Assembly: GCA_015075515.1 (NCBI GenBank)
Contig: JABTUE010000003.1
Location: 434,001-498,000 of the forward strand
Direction: 5' to 3'
Source: Planctomycetota bacterium
Lineage (GTDB): Bacteria > Planctomycetota > UBA8742 > UBA2392
Length of the DNA stretch: 64,000 nucleotides
Shown here: positions 36,057 through 43,480 of the stretch, one piece after another
Layout of the letters: the number at the start of each line of letters is the position of its first letter
How positions within the stretch are numbered: position 1 is the stretch's first letter
Position numbers and translations under genes: made by a program
Notes under the pieces: model-generated
Database searches by the model: none
What the model saw: only the letters and a program-made list of their open reading frames with translations
What the model was told of the DNA's origin: nothing

Positions 36057-36674
36057 ATGGCCAACTTCTTTCAGATGCTGTTCGGCGGCGGGCTGGACCT
36101 GCGCAAGCTGAAGGTCAAGCTGCGTGAAGTAGAACGCGAACGCCGCAAATACTTTCTTGACCTGCGCAAGCTCTCGGCCTCCCAGACCGACCTGATCGAA
36201 AAGATCAAGGGCGCCCGGCGCGAGGGCAACCAGTTCGAGGTTGACTACCTGTGGGAAGAACTGAAGTCCATGAAGCACGACTTCGCCTTCAACAAGCGCG
36301 CCGCCAAGGTCGCCAACCTGGAAGGCATCGCGCTGAAAAAATACATCCGCGGCCTGGAACGCCTGGAAAAACGCAAGGACAAGGACGGCGTCAACAAACT
36401 GCTCCAGCGCATCCGCAACAGCGGCCTGGACGCCAAGCTGGCGCTGCAGAGCATTGACGAAGAGGCCTATCTGGACGAACTCAATGCCACGCTGGACGAC
36501 CTCGGCCTTGAAGTGGACGCCGAAATGTCCGACGACGACCCCGAAAAGGAAAAGTTCCTGGCCGAGATTGACACAATCAACGAGGCCGAGGGCAGCGGCA
36601 ACTTTGAGGAGGCGCTGAAAACCGAGGCGCAGCTCAAACAGAAGCTGGAAAGCGAAGAAGCGGACAGGGCATAG
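36057..36674 (+). CDS. ESCRT-III-like coiled-coil protein B
   Basis: A 205-residue charged helical protein. It starts with a hydrophobic stretch (MANFFQMLFGGG) that could insert in a membrane, followed by a strongly basic helix (LRKLKVKLREVERERRK). The central helices include GARREGNQFEVDYLWEELKS and ANLEGIALKKYIRGLERLEK, matching in pattern the alpha2-alpha3 region of CHMP proteins. The C-terminal third is acidic with short amphipathic helices (EEAYLDELNATLDDLGLEV), where ESCRT-III proteins carry MIT-interacting motifs. ACGGAG precedes the ATG. The Vps4-like ATPase gene starts 3 bp after its stop, so the two are very likely made together. Confidence 0.62.
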   Translation: MANFFQMLFGGGLDLRKLKVKLREVERERRKYFLDLRKLSASQTDLIEKIKGARREGNQFEVDYLWEELKSMKHDFAFNKRAAKVANLEGIALKKYIRGLERLEKRKDKDGVNKLLQRIRNSGLDAKLALQSIDEEAYLDELNATLDDLGLEVDAEMSDDDPEKEKFLAEIDTINEAEGSGNFEEALKTEAQLKQKLESEEADRA

Positions 36675-36677
36675 CCG

Positions 36678-37916
36678 ATGGATCTCGGCCCGAAACTGAA
36701 ACGCGCCTGCGACGACAGCCTGCACAAGGCCAAAATGGCCTGGAAAGCCGGCGATGCCGAAGCCGCCGCCGCGCACTTTGAATCCGCCTCAAAGGCGATG
36801 TTCAAGTACGCCGAATATGCCGGCTCGCGCGCCCAGGAATACGCGCGCAAAAAGAAGGCCATTGAATACCGCGATTTCGCCAAACGCCTGCGCGAGGTAG
36901 GCACCGAAAACGCCGCCGGCGCGGCCAAAAAACTCACGCCCCCCAGCGGCGACCCCGACGACAACAGCCAGCGCGAAAGCACACCCGAAGAAGGCGACAC
37001 CTCGATTTCCAGCGCCGTCAGCGCCATGGTTCACACCAGCGGCATCACCTGGCACGACATCGGCGGCCTGGATGAAACCAAGCGCGACATCAAATACGCC
37101 CTGGGGCTTTCCCTGGCCCGGCCGCCCGAAGGCGTCAAGATCACCACCTTCCGCAACATTCTGTTCTACGGCCCGCCCGGCACGGGCAAGACACTGCTGG
37201 CCGCGGCCACCAGCAACAGCCTGAAAGTCACCACCGAGGGCCAGGCGCTGTTTTTCAACGTCAAGGTCAGCGGCATCCTCAGCAAATACTTCGGCGAAAG
37301 CAGCAAAATCATCAGCGAACTCTACGGCGCCGCGCGCGACAACAGCCCCAGTGTGGTGTTTCTGGACGAGTTCGAAAGCCTGACCACCGACCGCGACAGC
37401 GGCGAACAAAGCGGCGCCGAACGCCGTATCCTCAGCACCATTCTGGCCGAGCTCGACGGCCTGAGTGAAAAGGGCCGCGGCGACATCTTCGTTCTGACCA
37501 TCGCCGCCACCAACCGGCCCTGGGACATTGACGCCGCCGTGCTGTCGCGTTTTGAAAAGCAGATCCTGATCCCGCTGCCCGACGCGGTCTCGCGCCGCGC
37601 GATTCTGGACATTCATCTGGGGCGCCGCGGTTACCAGATTGACTGTGAACTCGATGAACTCGTCGCCATCACCAGCGGTTATTCCGGCCGCGAAATCGAA
37701 CGCCTGTGCAAGGAAGCCACCGGCGAAATGATCGAAGAACTCAACGCCGATCTGCCCGACGTGATTGACCGCGGGCTTGCCGGCACCCGCGCCTACCAGG
37801 TCAAGGTGCGGCCCCTGGGCAAAGAAGACTTCTTGCGCGCGGCCGAACACATCAAGCCCCAGACCAGCCCCGAAACCATGCAGCGCTACCTGGACTGGGG
37901 CAAAGAACAGGATTAG
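36678..37916 (+). CDS. Vps4-like AAA ATPase with MIT-like N-terminal domain
   Basis: A 412-residue single-domain AAA ATPase of the Vps4/katanin (meiotic) clade. Residues ~5-75 form a three-helix segment (ACDDSLHKAKMAWKAGDAEA onward, ending YRDFAKRLREV) with the spacing of an MIT domain. The AAA module has Walker A GPPGTGKT (165-172), a pore loop KYFGES (203-208) aligned with Vps4 KWMGES, Walker B VVFLDE (226-231) and sensor ATNR. The FEKQILIPLPD segment follows the arginine-finger position, where only Arg291 remains of the usual pair. The C-terminal helix EDFLRAAEHIKP then MQRYLDWGKEQD resembles the Vps4 C-terminal helix. Inferred role: disassembly of the neighbouring ESCRT-III-like filaments. 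Confidence 0.85.
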   Translation: MDLGPKLKRACDDSLHKAKMAWKAGDAEAAAAHFESASKAMFKYAEYAGSRAQEYARKKKAIEYRDFAKRLREVGTENAAGAAKKLTPPSGDPDDNSQRESTPEEGDTSISSAVSAMVHTSGITWHDIGGLDETKRDIKYALGLSLARPPEGVKITTFRNILFYGPPGTGKTLLAAATSNSLKVTTEGQALFFNVKVSGILSKYFGESSKIISELYGAARDNSPSVVFLDEFESLTTDRDSGEQSGAERRILSTILAELDGLSEKGRGDIFVLTIAATNRPWDIDAAVLSRFEKQILIPLPDAVSRRAILDIHLGRRGYQIDCELDELVAITSGYSGREIERLCKEATGEMIEELNADLPDVIDRGLAGTRAYQVKVRPLGKEDFLRAAEHIKPQTSPETMQRYLDWGKEQD

Positions 37917-37988
37917 CACCCGCCGGCGGCAACCCGCATTCCGCCCCGCGCAAACAGCACGGGGGCGCAGGGCACGCAAAGAACACCC

Positions 37989-38831
37989 ATGCCTGACCCC
38001 CGCAATGTCGAAATCACCGCCGACCCGGCCTTTGAGGCGCAACTGCGCGAGGCCGGCCTGCTGGACCTGGGCGCGCTGTTCACGCGCGCCGACCTTGTGC
38101 CCGTCAAGACAAAGCTGGCCGAACGCCAGACGCTGAAACTTGCCCTGCCCGGCGGCATGCCGGTTTACATCAAGCGTTACCCGAAACTGCGCAAGCCGGG
38201 CCTGCTGGGCCGGGCTTCGGCGCCGTCGCCGGCCCGGCGCGAATGGATGGCGCTGACAGTTCTGGGCGGCGCGGGCGTGCCCACGATCAGGCCGCTGGCG
38301 CTGCTGGAGGAATGCCAGGGCCGGCACACCGTGCGCGCGGCGCTGATCACACTGGGCCTGGACGCGCCGCACACGCTGGAAGACATCGCACGGACCGCGG
38401 CCGTCACGGCCGCGCGCAAGCACGCAATCACGCGCGAGCTGGCCCGCATCACGCGGCGCATGCACGACGCCGGCATCAACCACCGCGACTACTACCTGGT
38501 GCACATCCGCGTCGGCGCCGGCGACACGCTGCATGTGACCGACCTGAACCGCGCCGACCTGCGCAAGGTTGTGCCCGAACGCTGGGTTGTCAAAGACCTG
38601 GCGGCTTTGCACTTTTCCGCCCCGAACCCGCCCGTCAGCCGCACCGACCGCGCCCGGTTTCTCAGGGCCTACACGGGCAAACGGCTGCGCCATTGCCGGT
38701 CACTGGTCCGGGCGATTACCCGCAAGGCTGAAAGAATGCGGCGCCATACCGGTAAAAAGGTTGCGGCCGGCGCGGCGAACTATCACCTGCCTGAAGCGGG
38801 CCCGCGGATGAACCCGGATGACCGCAGATAA
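37989..38831 (+). CDS. WaaP/Kdo-type lipopolysaccharide kinase-fold protein
   Basis: A 280-residue protein kinase-like fold of the InaA/WaaP/KdkA group, which phosphorylates heptose or Kdo of lipid A cores. The ATP-binding Lys is in MPVYIKRYP (Lys62), the catalytic loop GINHRDYYLVHI has His165-Arg166-Asp167, and the metal Asp185 lies in HVTDLNRADL. It sits between the Vps4-like gene and the third ESCRT-III-like gene, all co-oriented, so a substrate at the membrane is plausible. The last codons coincide with one arm of an extragenic-repeat-like sequence, which may have replaced the original end of the gene. Confidence 0.85.
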   Translation: MPDPRNVEITADPAFEAQLREAGLLDLGALFTRADLVPVKTKLAERQTLKLALPGGMPVYIKRYPKLRKPGLLGRASAPSPARREWMALTVLGGAGVPTIRPLALLEECQGRHTVRAALITLGLDAPHTLEDIARTAAVTAARKHAITRELARITRRMHDAGINHRDYYLVHIRVGAGDTLHVTDLNRADLRKVVPERWVVKDLAALHFSAPNPPVSRTDRARFLRAYTGKRLRHCRSLVRAITRKAERMRRHTGKKVAAGAANYHLPEAGPRMNPDDRR

Positions 38832-38872
38832 GAGCCATTCCGCCCCCTGTGTTTATCTGTGTTCATCTGTGG
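38803..38872. repeat. Extragenic-repeat-like inverted arms
   Basis: TTTATCTGTGTTCATCTGTG at 38852-38871 has a degenerate inverted counterpart at 38803-38830 (CCGCGGATGAAC, then CCGCAGATA). I recall sequences of this ATCTGTGTTCATCTG type recurring between genes in many environmental genomes; only one set is in this window. Confidence 0.45.
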
Positions 38873-38906
38873 ACCAAAGCGGTTAGACTCAGGCCAAGAG
38901 GAACGC

Positions 38907-39512
38907 ATGGGAATCTTTAAATCAAAAGAAGAACGCCGGATCGCCCGCGACATGGAGATCAAAAAGGGCATCCAGCGCATGAAACGCCAGATCAAGGAAC
39001 TCACCACCAGCGAAGAAGAATGGCTGGAAAAGGCACGCCGTGCCTCGCGCATGAGCGCCAACGACCAGCTGGCGTTCATCCGCAAATCACTCAAGGCCAC
39101 AACGGCCCAGCGCCGGATGCTCGAACGCCAGTTGCTGACGATTGAGGCGGCCTACCAGATGAAAAACCAGGCCGAAAGCTTTGCCGTGTTCGCCGAAAGC
39201 ATGGGCGTGGTCAGCAAGAGCATCAACGAGGTGTACAAGACCACCGACCTGGAACAGACACAGAAGAACTTTGAGCACGCCATGATGCAGGCCGAAACCA
39301 TGAGCCAGCGCATGGATCTGTTTCTGGACATGACCAAGGAAAGCCTGTTTGAACAGGACAGCCGCGCCGGCGAGGCCCTGGTCACAGACGAAGAGATTGA
39401 CCAGATGATCGGCGTGGACTCGGGCACGCGCAAAAAATTGACGCGCGAGGAACTGGACCGCGAAATCGCCCGGACCCTGGGCGAAGACCACGAAGAAGAA
39501 AAATCAAAGTAG
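38907..39512 (+). CDS. ESCRT-III-like (Snf7/CHMP-type) protein C
   Basis: A 201-residue charged helical protein and the most CHMP-like of the three. MGIFKSKEERRIARDMEIKK starts with a short hydrophobic anchor and a basic helix. A long hairpin spans ~25-90 (FIRKSLKATTAQRRMLERQL). Residues ~95-140 read FAESMGVVSKSINEVYKTTD then LEQTQKNFEHAMMQAETMSQ, which parallels the CHMP1/Vps2 stretch containing MGKVTKSM and a following FEHQ. The end has two acidic amphipathic segments (VTDEEIDQMIGV; LTREELDREIARTLGED) where MIT-interacting motifs would be. The start is fixed by AGAGGAAC before the ATG. Identification rests on pattern, not a profile search. Confidence 0.7.
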   Translation: MGIFKSKEERRIARDMEIKKGIQRMKRQIKELTTSEEEWLEKARRASRMSANDQLAFIRKSLKATTAQRRMLERQLLTIEAAYQMKNQAESFAVFAESMGVVSKSINEVYKTTDLEQTQKNFEHAMMQAETMSQRMDLFLDMTKESLFEQDSRAGEALVTDEEIDQMIGVDSGTRKKLTREELDREIARTLGEDHEEEKSK

Positions 39513-39516
39513 CCTT

Positions 39517-39545
39517 CCACGGGTTCCGCTTCGTTTCACCCGTGG
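39517..39545. repeat. REP-like palindromic hairpin
   Basis: CCACGGGT (39517-39524) and ACCCGTGG (39538-39545) form an 8-bp stem with a 13-nt loop just after the ESCRT-III-like gene C. Sequence and position recall REP elements mobilised by TnpA-REP proteins; it could also act as a weak terminator. A single copy is seen here. Confidence 0.45.
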
Positions 39546-39646
39546 CTACAGCCCACGGCGGCCGGTTTCCCTGGCCCAACCTACGGCCTTGCCGCCACTT
39601 GTAACAATTCGTCCGCGCGGGGTGTCACGTTTCGTGCCATCTGTTG

Positions 39647-40741
39647 ATGACGCGCGACGCTGACGAGCCTCTGATTCCCAACTCCGAACAGGAGTACTAC
39701 GACGGCGTTGCCGCCGACGGCCGGCCCTTGAACATCCTCTCGCGCCACCTGATCCCGCCCCGCAACGAACTCGAGGTCTACCCGCCCATCGGCCCCCACG
39801 CCCAAACCGCGGCCTCCGCCGCGCCCAACAGCCGCTTTCACCTCGAGGCCGACGCCCGCATCCTTGACGCCGAGCGCGCCCACCTGGAGCGCGTGCGCAA
39901 GTGCGTGAAGTTGCTTGAGGGCACGGTCGAGCTGGGCGAGATCGGCCGCGCGATCCTGGCCACACAGGCCGAAATTGAACTCGAACTCAAGCGCCGCCGT
40001 CTGGCCCGGCTCAAGGCCGCGCCACTGGATGAGCTGGTCGAAGGCGAAGAGAGCGCGCCGGCTTCTTCGGCAGCGCCGGCCACGGGCCGGCCTGAACAAG
40101 ATTTTGGCGCGGCCCAGGAAGGCCCTGACGCGGACGAAGAACGCCCTGACGCGGACGAGACACCCGCGCCACGGGCCGCCGGGGCGGCGGCGTCCCCAAA
40201 GACACCCGCGCCACGGGAACCACAGGAACCACGGGAGCCCCGGGCGCCACGCGCGCCACGGTTCTCGGCGGCCTTGCTGATCACGCTGGCGTTGCGCGCG
40301 GCCAAGGACCTGCCCGCGCTGTCGGCCGAGCTGCGCGATCTGGAATCCAGACTGCGCCCGGCCGAGGCCGAGCTCAAGCTCAAGCAGGAGTTCTATCTCG
40401 ACAAGGCCGTGGCGGTGATCACCGACACGTTGAGCTGCATGGACGAAAAGTTCGGCAAGCTGGGCTTTGGCAACTGGATGCCGTTTCGGTTTCTGGACCA
40501 GTGGCTGATGTTCTGCGGCGTGCTGAACCGGGTGCTGGCGGCGCACGGGCTGGTGCCCAGCGGCCACGCGGCGCTGTACCGCAAGCTGCTGGAAGAAACG
40601 CCCAGCATCTCGCCCGCGGCCGCTGACGCCGGGCCGCCGAAATCCTGGGGGCTGGGCTATCGCGTGCGCGAACACCGGCACTTTCAGACCATGATTGACC
40701 GGATTCTGGAAAACCGCGCCGGCCGCGGCCCGCCGCTGTAG
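39647..40741 (+). CDS. Uncharacterised helical protein, last gene of the ESCRT-like cluster
   Basis: About 364 residues, not recognised. The ATG at 39647 is used; TTG at 39644 is one codon earlier. Residues ~65-130 are charged helices (DAERAHLERVRKCVKLLEG). A low-complexity Ala/Pro/Glu linker (~135-210) contains repeated PRE/PRAP units, and the C-terminal half is again helical (AELRDLESRLRPAEAELKLK) with conserved-looking aromatic segments (FGNWMPFRFLDQWLMFC). No signal peptide is present. Its separation of 134 bp from gene C, with a hairpin between, makes co-transcription possible but not certain. Confidence 0.6.
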   Translation: MTRDADEPLIPNSEQEYYDGVAADGRPLNILSRHLIPPRNELEVYPPIGPHAQTAASAAPNSRFHLEADARILDAERAHLERVRKCVKLLEGTVELGEIGRAILATQAEIELELKRRRLARLKAAPLDELVEGEESAPASSAAPATGRPEQDFGAAQEGPDADEERPDADETPAPRAAGAAASPKTPAPREPQEPREPRAPRAPRFSAALLITLALRAAKDLPALSAELRDLESRLRPAEAELKLKQEFYLDKAVAVITDTLSCMDEKFGKLGFGNWMPFRFLDQWLMFCGVLNRVLAAHGLVPSGHAALYRKLLEETPSISPAAADAGPPKSWGLGYRVREHRHFQTMIDRILENRAGRGPPL

Positions 40742-40881
40742 CGCGCGGCGCGGGCTTTGGGCCGGCATGAACCGAAGGCGGAACGCCCCCGGCGGTAGCG
40801 GAGTTTTGCGCGGGCAACGCATTGGCGCGGGCGGAACGCCGCGTCACATGCCGCCGGGGCGGCGGCGCTCCGGCTGCGGCT

Positions 40882-41349
40882 CTAAAACGCCGGCAGCACG
40901 GCCATAGTCGCCGGGATACGCTGCTCGCACCAGTTGCGCAGGCGCTCCAGGCGCGCCTTCACTTCAGACTTGTGGTAGCCGAAAATGCGCGTGGCATCGT
41001 TGCCAAAACTGGTAAAGCCCGTCTGTTCCACGTTGACGCGCACGCGGCCGCCAACTTCGGTAAGGCTGATCATTTCGTCCGCCGCGCCGTCCAGCCAGTT
41101 GTAGGTCCACTGGCCGCCCACACGCCAGTCAGGGTCCCAGGTGGTATAGGCAAAGCGGTCCACGCGGTCGTGGCCCGGATAGCGCAGTTCAAAACCGCCG
41201 CCGACGTCGGCCTTCAGCCCCACCACGGGCTGACCCCACCAGGCGCGCAGTTCATGCAGATCCGTCAGGGCACGCCACACCGCAGCCAGGCCGGCGGCGA
41301 TCTCGAGCTCCAGGCACAGATAGTGCGGCGCAAGAATCTTGGTCGTCAT
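40882..41349 (-). CDS. SRPBCC (START/AHSA1-like) ligand-binding protein
   Basis: A 155-residue helix-grip protein. The family layout is visible: LAAVWRALTDLHELRAWWGQ, then GGGFELRYPGHDRVDR, the central strands (ISLTEVGGRVRVNVEQTGF) and the long C-terminal helix (KSEVKARLERLRNWCEQ). Such proteins bind small hydrophobic ligands or assist folding; no ligand can be named. Its ATG overlaps the murD stop (ATGA), so it is the third gene of the PEGA-lipoprotein-murD operon. Confidence 0.82.
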   Translation of the reverse strand: MTTKILAPHYLCLELEIAAGLAAVWRALTDLHELRAWWGQPVVGLKADVGGGFELRYPGHDRVDRFAYTTWDPDWRVGGQWTYNWLDGAADEMISLTEVGGRVRVNVEQTGFTSFGNDATRIFGYHKSEVKARLERLRNWCEQRIPATMAVLPAF

Positions 41350-42902
41350 GCCTTGACTTCGGACCCCACGGAAGGATGTGCTTTTACTAACGCCTTAAAG
41401 TGGCGTCCACGGTCTTCGAAGTTTGTGAACTTCTTTCCCGGCGCATGTTCATAGAAGCTGGTGCTGGCGGGCGACATCAGCACCACCTGGCCCGGACGCG
41501 CCGCGGCAAAAGCAGCCCGGCAGGCGCTGTCGAAGTCCGCAAAGTCCGGGGCCGCTTTCACGCCCGCGGCGTTCAGTGCCGCGCGCAGCCTGCCGGCTGT
41601 CGGCCCCTGCAGGTACAGACCGGCAATGCCGGGGTGCGCGGCGATGGCGGCGGCCAGTTTCTCGTAGCCCGCGCCCTTGTCGCTGGCGCCGCCAAGAATC
41701 AGGTGCACGCCGGCTCGAAACACGCCAAGGGCCGCCAGTGTGGCCGCGGGGTCGGTGGCAATGCTGTCGTTGTAACAGCGCGCGCCGTTGACCGTGCCGC
41801 AGAACTCCAGGCGGTGCTCGACACCGCGAAAACGGCGCAACGCCTGCTTGATGTGGCCAATGCTTCCGCCGCAATCCACGTGGACAAACGCCCCCACCGC
41901 CGCCAGGGCGTTGGCCCAGTTGAACAGGCCGGACAAGGCCAGATCCTCGCGGCGCACAAAGTCGGTGTCCTGTGCCGGCGGAACCAGCTTGCGGCGCGGG
42001 GCGCCCATAAACAGAAGCATGTCGTTCATCGAGACCAGGTCAGGTCTTTCGCGCAGCGTTGTTTGCCCGGGATCAACCGCAAAGGTAACCGCGCGATCGG
42101 GTTCGTATTCGGCCAACTGGCGGCAGACGTCGTTGTTGAGGTTCAGGACAATCACACCCCGCGGCGGCTGATAGTCAAAGATCGCGCACTTGGCCCGCAC
42201 GTATTCGTCAAAACCCGTGTGCCAGTCCAGATGATTGGGCGTGATGTTCGTGACCACCGCGATGTCGCAGGATTTTTTGATCCGGTGCCAGTCCATCAAC
42301 TGAAAGCTCGACAGTTCCAGCACCGCGACGTCGTCCTTTGTCATTTCGCCCAGGCGGTTCAGCAGCGGCGTGCCGATGTTGCCGCCCAGCCAGACGCGCC
42401 GCCCGGGGCCGGGTTTCACCGCGACGGGATCCGCCCATTGGCCCTCAAGCTCCGGCTGCGCGCGCTCGAGTACCTCGCACAGCATCTCGTAGCAGAGCGC
42501 CGTGGTGGTTGTCTTGCCGTTGCTGCCGGTGATGCCGATGGTTGTCGCCGGGCAGGCCTCAATGAACAGGCTCATCTCCTGCGTCACTTCGGCGCCGCTG
42601 TCGCGGGCCAGTTGCAGCAGCTTGTGGTCGGGCCGCACGGCTGGGCTGTGGATCACCACCTGGGCGTCGCGAAAGTCCTGCTCGCGGTGCTCGCCCAGCC
42701 GGTACTCAATCGGCAGGCCCTTCAGTTCGTCCATGCTCTCGCGCAGCACACCCGCGTCGCGCAGATCCGTGACCACGACGTGCGGGCAATAGCCACAGAG
42801 AAATTTCGCGGCCTCAACGCCGCCCCCGAACAGGCCCAGGCCCATCACCAGGCCGCGCCTGCCACGGAAACGCTCAAAGGGTTGCAGGTGCTCCGGGGTC
42901 AT
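41346..42902 (-). CDS. murD: UDP-N-acetylmuramoyl-L-alanine--D-glutamate ligase MurD
   Basis: A 518-residue cytoplasmic Mur ligase that adds D-Glu to UDP-MurNAc-L-Ala in peptidoglycan synthesis. The N-terminal Rossmann part has GLVMGLGLFGGGVEAAKFL and VIHSPAVRPDH. The ATP loop is GITGSNGKTTTTALCYEML. The metal/substrate segment LELSSFQLMDWHRIK and NITPNHLDWH follow, then the C-terminal part with YNDSIATDPAAT and LMSPASTSFYEHAPG. It is longer than typical MurD (~440-450), mostly in the central domain. Other mur/fts genes are not adjacent, so it lies outside the usual dcw cluster. Confidence 0.95.
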   Translation of the reverse strand: MTPEHLQPFERFRGRRGLVMGLGLFGGGVEAAKFLCGYCPHVVVTDLRDAGVLRESMDELKGLPIEYRLGEHREQDFRDAQVVIHSPAVRPDHKLLQLARDSGAEVTQEMSLFIEACPATTIGITGSNGKTTTTALCYEMLCEVLERAQPELEGQWADPVAVKPGPGRRVWLGGNIGTPLLNRLGEMTKDDVAVLELSSFQLMDWHRIKKSCDIAVVTNITPNHLDWHTGFDEYVRAKCAIFDYQPPRGVIVLNLNNDVCRQLAEYEPDRAVTFAVDPGQTTLRERPDLVSMNDMLLFMGAPRRKLVPPAQDTDFVRREDLALSGLFNWANALAAVGAFVHVDCGGSIGHIKQALRRFRGVEHRLEFCGTVNGARCYNDSIATDPAATLAALGVFRAGVHLILGGASDKGAGYEKLAAAIAAHPGIAGLYLQGPTAGRLRAALNAAGVKAAPDFADFDSACRAAFAAARPGQVVLMSPASTSFYEHAPGKKFTNFEDRGRHFKALVKAHPSVGSEVKA

Positions 42903-43393
42903 TTCTGCGGGCTGGCAGGTAGCGGCGGGCGAGGCTTGAGGATCACAAAGCGCGCCTGGGCGAACTCATAGCGGTCCTGGGGCCGGCTGGTGGCGCGATA
43001 GTGCCGGGCGGCCTGGTACAGTGCCTCGACATCGGCGGGTCTGGCGCGTTCGAGTTTCACCTCGACAAAGTGTTCGTCCACGATTGTCCAGGGCGCCAGC
43101 ACTTCGGCAAAGAAATCAACCGGCGGGTATTCGTACCAGGGAGTTTCCAGCTTCACCGTGCCGCTTTGCGTGGCATAGCCCGGCTTGCGGAAGGTGTATT
43201 CGCGCTGGCCGTAGTAAATGAAGTTGGCGTACAGCGGGCCCTGCGGGTGATCTTTGGGCCGCGTCTGCCCCACGTACTCGCCGTCAATGTACACGTCGGC
43301 GCCCGGCGGATCCGAAATCAGGTAGATCCGCCTTTCGACACAGCCCGTGCAGACCAGCGCCGCAAAAAACAGGACCGGCAGCATCCACTTCAT
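42899..43393 (-). CDS. PEGA-domain lipoprotein
   Basis: A 164-residue protein with lipobox LVCTGC (Cys18 lipidated) and a PEGA-like beta domain (YLISDPPGADVYIDGEYVGQ), a surface module found in envelope proteins. The remainder has aromatic-rich segments (GPLYANFIYYGQREYTF) and a basic end. It is the first gene of an operon with murD (ATGA overlap). A TAGCAT box lies 6 nt before the ATG and no Shine-Dalgarno is properly spaced, so the message may be leaderless. Confidence 0.85.
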   Translation of the reverse strand: MKWMLPVLFFAALVCTGCVERRIYLISDPPGADVYIDGEYVGQTRPKDHPQGPLYANFIYYGQREYTFRKPGYATQSGTVKLETPWYEYPPVDFFAEVLAPWTIVDEHFVEVKLERARPADVEALYQAARHYRATSRPQDRYEFAQARFVILKPRPPLPASPQK

Positions 43394-43399
43394 GCCGCG

Positions 43400-43405
43400 A
43401 TGCTA
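43400..43405 (-). promoter_or_regulatory. -10-like TAGCAT, leaderless PEGA-murD operon
   Basis: GC-TAGCAT on the minus strand ends 6 nt before the ATG, so the expected transcription start coincides with the start codon. Confidence 0.4.
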
Positions 43406-43480
43406 GCACCCCCCGGCCTGACAGGAAGGTTGTACGGCCGGCCGGCGCTGCTATCGTTCGCGCTTCAAGCGAGGGCCACC

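Noticed and set aside
40742..40881. Small gene or mobile element in the GC-rich gap after the ESCRT-like cluster
   Set aside because: Only short GC-rich repeats (GGCGGAACGCC twice) are visible, with no coding pattern.
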